64,000 bases of DNA from Sophora flavescens (Eukaryota; Streptophyta; Magnoliopsida; Fabales; Fabaceae), in NCBI GenBank assembly GCA_030762895.1, contig CM061065.1:62314200-62378199 (forward strand), written 5' to 3'. The position numbers and the translations under genes are program-made. This document shows positions 45,129-55,256 of this stretch, piece after piece. The notes beneath the pieces were generated by a model, which was not told the DNA's origin, searched no databases, and saw only the letters and a list, made by a program, of their open reading frames with translations. Position 1 is the stretch's first letter. Each line of letters starts with the position of its first letter.

Positions 45129-46821
45129 TTTTATCCTGTTAAGTAGGTCTGCAACAGGAATGATCATGGACTTAGGTACCCATACTTTCTTGGGCCCTTT
45201 TCTGTTAGTATAAGGAGTTTGTGAAGACTTCTTTCTCTTTTTGTGGATACACTTAGACGTGATATGTCCAGCTTTTCCACAGTATGTGCATATAGGTTTA
45301 TTTGACACAATTTTGACAATTATTTTTGAGAAATTTGTTGATCCTTTATGATGTTCTTGACTGGAATATCCTATTCCTTCTTTGTTAAGGGAGTGCCTTT
45401 GACTTCCCAAAAGTTTAGTCAAATTATCTTTACCATTAACAAACTTGGCAAGATCTAAGGTGAGCTCTTCTACTTTCTGTTGAAGTTTACTAATTTCTTT
45501 AGAAGGTAGAGTTTCAACTGAGATCTCAGCTTTAGACTTTTCAGTCTTAAGCATACTATTTTCTGCAGCTAAGTTTTCATACTCTTGAGATTTCTGTGTA
45601 TACTCATTTGAGAGTTTAACATACTGTCTCTTGAGGGATTTGAAAGCTTTATACATATAGTTGGATTCTTCCAATAGTTCATCATAGGCATCATTAAATT
45701 TCTCAAGTTTAGAATGTACCTCAGTGTCTGATTCAGAATCAGTATCTGCCATAAGACAGAATTTGCTTCAAGCTCCTCTCCTTCACTTTCAGTGGATCTT
45801 TCATCAAGATCTTCCGAAGTGGCCATCATTCCTTTCTTCTTTTTGTTGAAGAACATCTTGGGAGATTGCTTTTTGAGCTGAGGGCATTCTGCTTTGATAT
45901 GACCAGGCTTCTTACAATTCATAACACATAATGGCGTTCTTGTCATGAGATCCACCATCTTTGTTTTTCTCTTTGTTGACACGCCTGAAAGGTTTGTCCT
46001 TTTTGAAGTTTCTTTTCTTCCAAATATTTTTCATTTTTCTAGTGAAAAGAGAGAGTTCATCATCTTCATCATCTGAATCATCTTCATTTGATTCTTCAGA
46101 TTCCTCTGAAGATTCACCAGCTTTGAGAGCTTTTGATGAGGTTCCTCTAGATGATTTCTTGTCAGCTTTTAGGGCAATGGATTTGTTTTTATTTCCATTG
46201 TTTTCTTCAATCAGCTCTTGTTCATGGATTTGGAGAGTGCCAAGAAGCTCATCTAGCTTCATTATTGCTAAGTCTTTGGCCTGAGATACAACAGTCACAA
46301 GTGGTCTCCATTATTTTGGAAGACTTCTGAGAATCTTTTGAATATGTTCTTCAGTATTGTAAACTTTTCCCAGTGATTTCAGTCCATTGGTTATGGTTTG
46401 AAATCTTCCATACATTTGGCCAATAGTTTTGTCCTTCTTCCATTTTAAATAGCTCATACTTTCTGACCAACATGCTGACTTTGGTCTCTTTGACTTTGCG
46501 GATTCCTTCATGAGCAACCGCTAGTGAATCCCACATTTCTTTTGAAGATTCACAAGCACACATCATTGCATATCTAGCCTTGGCATTTGACTGCCACTTT
46601 GTCTTTTGCTCAAAGGTCATGTTAGCTTTAGGAACTTCATCTCCATTTTCATCTTTTGGGACATAGGTGCCTTCTTCAATCAGATCGGAGTTAGTGGACT
46701 GTAAGAACCACTTCATATTTTCTTTCCAGTAAATGTAGTCCTCTCCATTGAAGTAAGGAGGTCACGACATTGAGGATCCTTCTCCAGCATGGTACTTGCT
46801 TGTGCTAGCTTCTCCTGCCAT
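45045..46821 (-). pseudogene. Sirevirus B gag
   Basis: Start chosen at the ATG at 46821 (MAGEASTSKYHAGEG), 50 bp after the primer site; a TGA at 46762-46764 breaks it early. Gag-type blocks: YWKENMKWFL, AMMCACESSKEMWDSLAVAH, GRFQTITNGLKSLGK. A Ser/Glu/Asp-rich linker precedes a damaged knuckle CKKPGHIKAEC and, later, an intact knuckle CTYCGKAGHITSKC. It ends THDRRKVYVPRPPT with TAA at 45045-45047. At least four frameshifts. The protein would form the particle shell. Confidence 0.88.
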
Positions 46822-46870
46822 CTCCAAGATCTTTTCCTCTACACTGTTAAGTGCTGAATCCAGAGGCTGA

Positions 46871-46882
46871 GCTCTGATACCA
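46871..46882 (-). other. Primer binding site of Sirevirus B
   Basis: TGGTATCAGAGC on the minus strand, 2 bp inside the 5' LTR end; exact initiator-tRNA-Met-type site. Confidence 0.9.
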
Positions 46883-46884
46883 AC

Positions 46885-48462
46885 TAAAATTACCAAAGTT
46901 AATACGGGGGGTTGAATTGTGTTAATCAAATTTTTCGGTTACTTAAAAGGATTTTCACAAGCACAACAAACGGAACTTAGAAAAGAGAAAATTAGACGAA
47001 TGATACGTCTAATATTCAGACAGAACACACAAGTAGACAGAGTAGGGTAAAACAGAGTTTGATATTCACAATATTAACTCCCCAAGTTAAAAGCTAAAAC
47101 AGAATAAAATCAAGAAAAAAAAAGAGATAATGGAAAAGGAATATCACTCAAGAGATTTATACTGGTTCACTCCAAAATCTGCAGGGCTACGTCCAGTTTC
47201 TTGGTAGCACCAAGCTTCCACTATAACTGAGTAAATTATAGTACAAGTATTCTTTGCACACCTAGCCTCTTCAGGCTCAACACTCAAACAACTATTCTTT
47301 GCACACCTAGCCTCTTCAGGCTTAACACACAAGGAATATAAAGGTTTTGTGTAATTAATACAACTTGCAAGTCTTTCAGATCACAAGTAGTGGAATAAAT
47401 ATGAAGTGTGAAAGACTGCGAATTAATATCAAATGATTGAAAGTGTATTCAATGAAAGGATGAAGAAGTTAATGAGGAGAGTAAATGCTTCTGCGCAGTA
47501 TTCTTAATGATATTCAACTTCTTTTCTTCATCTTCATTGTTTGATCTATTTAAAGGCTTCAATCAAGAGATCCGTTTAGACACAGCTTCAGAAAATGTAT
47601 TCTTTTGATTTGAGCTTCTGAGACACCATTAATGCCAAAGAGTCATTATGTATAAACATTAAATGCTTGGGAATGTTTAGATTTGACAAGGTTGTCCAAG
47701 AGTACATTTTAATCTGAATCAGCTGTTATTTCAGAGTATGCAGCAGCAGGCTTCTTGTACTTGCAATAGAGAGCTTTCATCTTTTAGTGCAACAGTCAGT
47801 ACACTTTCCAGAAAGCACTTCTACTTTGTACTAAAACAACTAAAAAGTTAATGCTGTGGTACGGAGATTGTGTGTTTATTCCTTAAAACCTTGAAACAAA
47901 CGTTCTTTATTCTTTATCCTTTGAGCTATTGTCTAAAGGTCTTCGAGATCCTTAAGGAAGGCATTTAATTTGAATAGATGACTTGGACCTCATTTCTGAC
48001 AAACTGACATTATACCAGAGTTGGAAAATCAGACGGGTGAGAAGTAATCAGAAATCAGACGAGTGCTCAAGCAGTCCAAAAACTAGACGGGTGACCATGC
48101 AGTCCAAAACTAGACGGGTGCTAGCCTATTCCAAAAGTCAGACGGGTGATCAACTGAGTCTTTTTCAGACAGATGCTTCTTGCCACGTCATCAAGTAAAC
48201 TCACATCTTGATAGCGCGTTGACTTGGTCTTTGACTTAAAATCAGACGAGTGGTTTTCAGATAGGTCTTATAAACTAAGCTCTACTAAAAAGCAGACGAG
48301 TCAGAAAGTAGACGAGTGACCTTAAATCTGATTTTCTGCACACTTATCAGATTTATCAGTAATTTCATAAGGTTCAATATTACCATACTTAATCTTTTTG
48401 GAATCATCAAAACTTAGAGAGTTTACACATTGAATGTGATTCAGACTTATGAGGTCTCAACA
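46885..48462 (-). repeat. 5' LTR of Sirevirus B
   Basis: 1,578 bp, starting TGTTGAGACC on the minus strand. The inner end reads TTTTA instead of TTTCA. Many substitutions and small indels separate it from the left copy. Confidence 0.92.
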
Positions 48463-48467
48463 AGTGT

Positions 48468-48990
48468 AGCTGACAAAATGGAGTGTGAGCCTGATGTTTC
48501 TTGTGAAGTTGCAAAACTAAAACAAGATGTAACATATCTGACAGACTCTCTGTCAAAGCTTGTCGGTGGCTCAAATAAACTTAGTCTCATTTTAATGTAC
48601 TCTAGGTCACCACATGATAAATTTGGCATTGGTTATGACAAAGAGAAGCAAGAAGATTCTCAACAAAAGTCAACACCACATACACAGCATAGAGCTTCAA
48701 AAGCTCAACCTAAATATGCTAAAACCAAGCCTATCCCGTCCAACACCTTTTGCAAAGTGTGTGGAAAGAATGTGCCTACTACATCTATATGCATACATAA
48801 TAAGCATAGAAAGCATTCTCGTCCAGTGACTACTAACAAGAAAGGACCCAAGTCAGTTTGGGTACCTAAAGATAAGATAATACCTATTGCAGATTTGCTT
48901 AACAGCGGGAAAGAAACAAACATCTTGGTACTTGGACAGTGGGTGCTCACGACACATGACAGGAGAAAGGTGTATGTTCCAAGACCTTAG
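48468..48990 (+). pseudogene. Sirevirus F gag, C-terminal part
   Basis: Continues in phase from 25373 once B and one target-site copy are removed. A second, incomplete knuckle-like block CKVCGKNVPTTSIC has Pro-Thr where the His region should be. The frame ends GQWVLTTHDRRKVYVPRP with TAG at 48988-48990. The last 110 nt overlap the pol frame (shifted +1), which encodes the protease active site. The same overlap and nearly the same peptide end are present in element B, so the stop looks like the genuine gag end. Confidence 0.8.
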
Positions 48991-51883
48991 AGCCAAAGGT
49001 GGTGACTGGATCACATGTGGAGGAAACCAGAAAGGGAAGATCACTGGTATAGGTAAAATTGGTAAACATCATTTTCCCTCCATTGACAATGTTCTCTTGG
49101 TTAATGGTCTCAAACATAATCTTCTAAGTATAAGTCAATTATGTGATAGTGGATCTGATGTTTCTTTTGATAAGAACATGTGTAATGTCAAGAAAAATGA
49201 TGGATCACTTCTATTCACTGCTAAAAGGTAAAACAATCTATATAATATTGACCTGGAGGACCTCTCAAATTAGAGTGTCTCATGTCTAGTGTCCATTGAA
49301 GATGAGCGATGGATTTGGCACAAAAGCCTAGGTCATGCAAGCTTGAAATTAATTTCAAAGCTAAAATAAGCATAACCTCGTGAGAGGGCTACAAAACCTC
49401 AAGTACAAATACGATGCTCTCTGTGATGCATGTCAAAAGGGAAAACAAGTCAATGGTTCTTTTGAATCTAAAACTGTTTTTAGTACCAATAGACCACCAG
49501 AGTTGCTACACCTTGATCTTTTTGGTCCAACAAGGACTGCTTCTGTCGGTTGTAAGAAATATGGTCTTGTTATTGGAAGACTACACAAGATGGACAAGGG
49601 TTATGTTCTTAACTCACAAAGATAAGTCCTTCAAGGTCTTTTCTATATTCTATAAACGTGTACAGAATGATAAAGGCATGTGTATCACTTCTATCAAAAT
49701 TGACCATAGGGGAGAGTTTGAGAATGAGCTATTTCATAAGTTAGGTGAAGAAAGTGGTATTCTTCACAACTTCTCAATACCAAGAACACCACAGCAAAAT
49801 GGTGTGGTAGAGAGAAAGAACAGATCTATTTAAGAGATGGCTAGGACTATGCTCAATGATCATTCTGTTCCTAGACACTTCTGGGCTGAAGCTGTTAACA
49901 CTGCCTGCTATATTCAAAACAGAATATACATTAGACCTATCCTGAACAAGACTCCTTAAGAATTATGGAAAGGACGAAAACCCAACATTTCATATTTTCA
50001 TCCCTTTGGTTGTAAATGCTATATACTGAACACTAAAGATCAACTTGGTAAGTTTGATGCAACAATAGATAATGGAATTCTGTTAGGATATTCTGAAACT
50101 TCAAAAGGCTTTAGAGTTTACAATTCTATAACTTCAGTTGTAGAAGAATGTATTCATGTCAAGTTTAATGACAAGCAGCCTGATAAGAAATTATCAGAGC
50201 TAGATGAAGCTTTTGTAGATCTTGATCTAAATATCTCAGGAGATACAACACAGATTAAAGCTGATGATCAAGTAGACGACCCTCCTCAACAACCAGAACC
50301 AGAAACATCCATTTCTCAACAAGAAAATGTTCAAAGATCTTGGTACTTCAAGAATTATCATCCACAAGATCAGATTATTGGAAATCCCAATGATAGGCTA
50401 AGAACCAAATCAACCTTCAGAGAGCAAGATGATTCTGCACTTGTCTCTGAGTTGGAACCAAAGACAGTAGATGAGGCTCTGTTGGACGATGGATGGATTC
50501 TGGCAATGCAAGAAGAACTGAATCAGTTTGAAAGAAGTAATGTTTGGAATCTGGTACCCTTGCCTAAAGATAAGTCAGTTATTGGAACAAAATGGGTTTA
50601 GAGAAACAAGCTTGATGAAAATGGTAAAGTGGTAAGAAATAAAGCAAGACTTATTGCACAAGGATGATCTCAAGAAGAAGGTATAGATTACACTGAAACT
50701 TTTGCACCTGTTGCTAGATTAGAAGCAATTAGGATTTTACTTTCTTTTGCTGTACATCATAGCATTGTGCTTTTTCAAATGGATGTTAAAATTGCTTTTC
50801 TAAATGACTTTATTAATGAAGAGGTATATGTTATGCAACCTCCGGGTTTTGAAAGTGAAACCCAACCTGAACATGTATATAAGCTTAAGAAAGCTTTATA
50901 CGACCTCAAGCAAGCTCCTAGAGCTTGGTATGATAGACTAAGTTCATTTCTAATGGAAAATGGTTATAATAGAGGAAAGGTTGACACAACCCTATTTAGA
51001 AAATCCATAAAATATAATTTCTTAGGTGTGCAAATATATGTTGATGATATTATATTTGGTGCTGCTAATGAATCTCTATGCAAAGAGTTTTCTAATATTA
51101 TGCAGAAAGAGTTTGAAATGAGCATGATGGGAGAACTCAAATTCTTCCTTGGACTTCAAGTTAAACAAACTGTGGATGAGGTGTACATCCATCAAACTAA
51201 ACAAAGATGATGGGAGTACCCCTATGCATCCCACGTTTATACTGAACAAAGATGATAAAGAGAAAAAGGTAGACCAAAAGATATATAGAGGTATTATAGG
51301 ATCTTTCTTATATCTTACTGCGTCTAGGCCTGATATTATGTTTAGTGTATGCTTATGTGCTCGATTTCAATCTGATCCTAGAGAATCTCACTTATCAACA
51401 ATTAAAAGAATATTTAGATATTTAAAAGGTACTACTAATCTGGGTTTGTGCTTTAATAAAAATGAAGATTACAGATTAGTTGGTTTTTGTGATGCTGACT
51501 ATGCTGGAAATAGAATTGAAAGAAAGAGTACTAGTGGAGGATGTCACTTCGTTGGAGATAATCTCGTTTCATGGTCAAGCAAAAGACAAAGTACCATTGC
51601 CTTATCAACTACTGAAGTTGAGTATATTTCAGCTGCAAGTTGCTGCTCACAACTTCTGCAGATCAAACATCAATTGGAGGATTACAATATGTTTGTAAGT
51701 AGTATTCCACTTATGTGTGATAATACTGCTGCAATAAATCTATCTAAGAATCCAATACTGAATTCAAGAGCTAATCATATAGAGATTAAACATCATTTTA
51801 TAAGGGATTATGTGCAAAAAGGTGTGATTGATATACAATTTGTAGATATTGACCATCAATGGGCAGATATCTTTACTAAACCT
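48881..51883 (+). pseudogene. Sirevirus F pol
   Basis: The frame opens at 48881. Protease shows WYLDSGCSRHMTGE with DSG intact. Pre-integrase and zinc region: HKSLGHASLKL, CDACQKGKQV. Integrase core: DLFGPTRTAS, IKIDHRGEFENE (second Asp kept, neighbours changed), TPQQNGVVERKNRS (Glu). Then the RT: WILAMQEELNQFERSNVWNL, MDVKIAFLNDFINEEVYVMQ and YVDDIIFGA near 51038-51064. RNase H: FCDADYAGNRIERKSTSGG and ALSTTEVEYISAAS. Damage includes TAA 49229, frameshifts near 49370 and 49580, several in-frame stops between 49830 and 50670, and a short deletion/frameshift near 51205. The CACTA element G splits it after IFTKP. Confidence 0.92.
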
Positions 51884-51907
51884 CACTAGTGGAAAATATA
51901 CATTAGA

Positions 51908-52128
51908 CGGTAAAGGTTTACGTCAGTTAACCAAAAGCTAGACGTTAAAAAGGGGGCGGTGGCAGTTTTGTAAATATCAGACTTCATTAATTCAATTTTA
52001 ACGTCAGTTGTTTTAATGACCGACGTTAAAAGTGAAGTGACTGACTTTTAACGTCAGTTCAATAAACAACTGACGTTAACAGTGAACATTTTAATGTCAG
52101 TTCTTTATCGAACTGACGTTAAAGGTTA
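51908..52128 (+). repeat. Left subterminal repeats of CACTA G
   Basis: Seven or more copies of AACGTCAGTT or AACTGACGTT, mostly arranged as head-to-head pairs 10-15 bp apart that would form hairpins. They are the likely binding sites of the element's DNA-binding protein, by analogy with TNPA sites of En/Spm. Confidence 0.88.
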
Positions 52129-52659
52129 TTTTAATAATTTTTTATCTAGTATACGTACCCTTCCGCATTGCCTTCCTCAAAGTTTCAGTTTCACATGAAT
52201 TGCTTTGATGTTTTGTGTTTCTGTTTTGAAAACTAAAATATATGTGCGAAGTATAAGTTGAATCAATAACCCAAACCGGATCTCATTCATGAAGTGTAAT
52301 ACAAACTAATACAGAAGATTGAAAGGGTTTAAAATCCTATAAAAAGTTACATTGAAAGGGTTTAAAATCCTAAACATTAAAGCTACATCCCATCAGAGAG
52401 TTTTATGAAATATGCCAAAGGGAAAACTATACTCCGAAGACCTCAGAAAACTGGGGGGCATGAGAGAGCTCAAGAGAGGCAAAAACAGGTGCATTAGATC
52501 TGTTTCAAGCAAAGGCAGTGGTTCCAGAGACTTCCATGACGGTCACTTGCTGCCAAAGCTAAGGTTTTGGAACTGTGACGCCCGAGCACCTGATTTACCC
52601 TCCAGCAGCTGATTCTCCGGAAGGATGATAAGGTGAGCAACTCACATAATGTGGTTTAC

Positions 52660-52965
52660 ACAAACTTATCACCCATGTAATGTGATTTACACAAACTCAA
52701 GTTGTTTGACCATTAAGACAAAGATCTTTGAGTCTAGGAATAGGAAGAAAGAGTGATGAAGTTAATCTCCATGAGAGCCATATTGTGAAGCCGAAAATTA
52801 AAAGGATGGAAGGAAGCTATTTATAGGAGCAGGGGATGAAGTTACTAAGATATTCTGATTTTCTTGAAAACTTATCTATAAACTTAATGCTCATTAAGAG
52901 GATTAAGTTACAAGGTGCATGGGTAAGTAGCACAGTAGTCAAAGGAATGAATGTTTTTGCAGATA
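52660..52965 (+). repeat. Internal 300-bp direct repeat of G, copy 1
   Basis: Shares long near-identical words with 53855-54145, for example TTGTTTGACCATTAAGACAA and GGAAGCTATTTATAGGAGCA. It contains a TATTTATAG word and is followed by another AACGTC block (52978-53105). Confidence 0.9.
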
Positions 52966-53854
52966 TCTATACACTTTTAACGCCGATTGTTTAAAAAACT
53001 GACGTTAAAAGTGTTTTTAAAATAAAAATATTTATTGTTAACGCTCGCTTTTTATACAACTGACGTTAAAAGTTTGATTTTTACTTCAGTTAAATAAATA
53101 GCTGACGTAAATAATCCTATATATTATAAACTTGCAGAATGAATATTGGAAATAATGTAATTAATATATGGGAACTTGGCAGTCATAAATTAAGTTGACG
53201 TTAAAAATGAGATGGTGGCAGTTTGTAAATATTAAATCACTATTTGCGTCAGTTCTATAAATAAATGACGTAAATAATTATGAAACTCATTTCATTGGTT
53301 GTCATGTCCTTGTTGTCCCTCTTAACGCAGATCACTCCATATAGTACTGCAGTTTATTTCTAAACCTTTTTTTTATACAAGTTTATTTTTAATTTTTATT
53401 AATTAGCTTGAATTAGTAAACAAATTCTTGTGCAAATTAAAATAATAAACACTTAACATAAAACAAGTTATATGTATAATCAAATCGTATGTCATTGAAG
53501 TGATTCATAAGTTAAAATTACATGATTAAAAGATAAAAAATTTCTGCAACATAGCCCTAAAATATAAAAATGTTTCTGCATCAACATCATTTTCTTCTCA
53601 GTCCTGTCATCAGAAACTCCAATGGATGCATCACCTCCCTCACTTGAATTCCATGATGCAAAGTAAATCCTCAATCACTACCAGCGAAAGCAAAGTGAAA
53701 TGGATCTTTGCATCTTTCTTCTTCACTGGAATTCCTTGATGCATCGTCTTGAATCCACAGTCACTTGCTTCCAAAGCAAAGTGAAAGGGATGACGGGGAT
53801 GAAATAAAGTGAGAGAATCACATTACGTGATTCACCCAACCTTACCATCCATGT

Positions 53855-54145
53855 AATGTGATTTACATAACCTCAGAAATTGTTTGACCATTAAGACAAA
53901 GATCTTTGAGTCTAGGCATAGGAAGAAAGAGTGATGAAGTTAATCTCCATGGCAGAGCCATATTGTGAAGCAGAAAAAATTAAAAGGATGGAAGGAAGCT
54001 ATTTATAGGAGCAGTGGATGAAGTTACTAAGCTATTCTGATTTTCTTGAAAACTTATCTATAAACTTAATGCTCATTAAGAGGATTAGGTACAAGGTGAA
54101 TGGGTAAGTAGCACAAAGAGTCAAAGGAATGAATGTTTTTGCAGA
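53855..54145 (+). repeat. Internal 300-bp direct repeat of G, copy 2
   Basis: Second copy about 1.2 kb downstream of the first, again followed by an AACGTC/ACTGACGT block (54158-54375). The block and repeat were duplicated together. Confidence 0.9.
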
Positions 54146-54793
54146 AACTAATAAACTTTTAACGTCCGTTGTGTAATACAACCGACGTAAGAAGTGTGAG
54201 TGTTTTTAACGTCGCTTTCTTAATACAATCGACGTTAAATATATGACCTTTAACGCCGGTTTTTACTAACAACCGACGTAATAAGTCTGAGTGTTTTTAA
54301 CGTCAGTTTCTTAAGACAACTGACGTTAAATATATGACCTTTAACGTCAGGTTTTACTAACAACTGACGTAAAATGTTGTTTTATTTTAATTATAACGTT
54401 TACACCCGCGCGCCTTCTGCACTTCTCTGTACGTCTCTTTTCTCTTTTCATCACGCTCAACCCTCACTCTCAACCCTCACTCTCGCTCTCACTTTGCCCT
54501 AATCGCGATCTCATCTCCACCGCAACCACCGCGAGGGCTTCTTCGCCACCACCGTGAGGTACACTCTTAACCCCTAACTCTGTCTTTCCCGCTCATGCTT
54601 TGCAATAACTTGACATCTGTCTTTCCCCTTCCCGCGCACTAACTCTCCTTGTCCCTCTTCTCTCAGTAACCACATCGAACGTTGGCCACCACTCGAGCTT
54701 CCCCCCACCACCACGCGAGCGCCTGTTTCTGATGAGTCTTTAGGGCACATTTTTTATTTTTGGTTTTGAGTGCATGCATGTTGCTCTGCTGGT

Positions 54794-54970
54794 TGAAACT
54801 GTAGTCTCAGTAGTTGAAACTTGAAACTGTGAGTTTGAGTTGTTTGGAATGTCTCTATTTTTGGTTTTGAATGTATGTTGAAACTGTAGTCTCAGTAGTT
54901 GTAACTTTAAACCGTGAGTTTGAGTTGTTTGGAATGTCTCTATTTTTGGTTTTGAGTGCATGTTGCTCTG
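54794..54970 (+). repeat. Tandem duplication of about 100 bp in G leader
   Basis: AACTGTAGTCTCAGTAGTTG, GTGAGTTTGAGTTGTTTGGA and TTTTTGGTTTTGA words appear twice in the same order. They lie between the C-rich leader (54420-54720) and the gene, probably inside a leader intron. Confidence 0.8.
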
Positions 54971-55058
54971 CTGGTTGATCTGTCACGGCCGTGATGATCT
55001 GTATCAGTTCTGCCTATGAGGGTCTGGTTCAGTTGGCACGTTACGGTTGTGATGGACA

Positions 55059-55075
55059 TCACGGCCAGGCCGTGA
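55059..55075. repeat. Palindrome TCACGGCC-A-GGCCGTGA in CACTA G
   Basis: A perfect 8-bp inverted repeat with one central base. A shorter perfect palindrome TCACGGCCGTGA lies at 54983-54994. Both forms also occur in LTR D. Confidence 0.85.
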
Positions 55076-55256
55076 CCAGTGCTTGGCAATCTTCAAAAAC
55101 TATAGTTTTCAATCTCCCGTATTGTCCTTATATTGGATATATAGATGTTTTGTATATCTACAGGACCTATCTAGTTATTTTTATTTATACTTCTGTATTT
55201 ATTTTGAGTTATAACCTATGTTAATACATATATATTGTTTCTGAACAGGCATACAT

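Larger units (their letters stand above)
25374..48462 (-). mobile_element. Sirevirus element B (Ty1-copia), split by C and E
   Basis: Minus-strand element inserted in F gag. The two LTRs are 1,586 and 1,578 bp, with TG/CA ends on the left copy. Flanks are AGTCT (25369-25373) and AGTGT (48463-48467), a 5-bp duplication with one mismatch. Primer site, gag, pol and post-pol gene are all in order. Within it lie gypsy element C (27583-38104) and solo LTR E (43223-44394). Without these, B is about 11.4 kb. LTR copies differ at many sites, so it is older than copia L. Confidence 0.92.

Noticed and set aside
54730..55224. Separate gene upstream in CACTA G
   Set aside because: The short frames on both strands cover a tandem duplication and a leader-like region; the ATG at 55257 with good splice sites is a better start.
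51884..55256. TNP2 transposase in the left half of G
   Set aside because: No frame with transposase motifs is present; the region is repeats and leader only.
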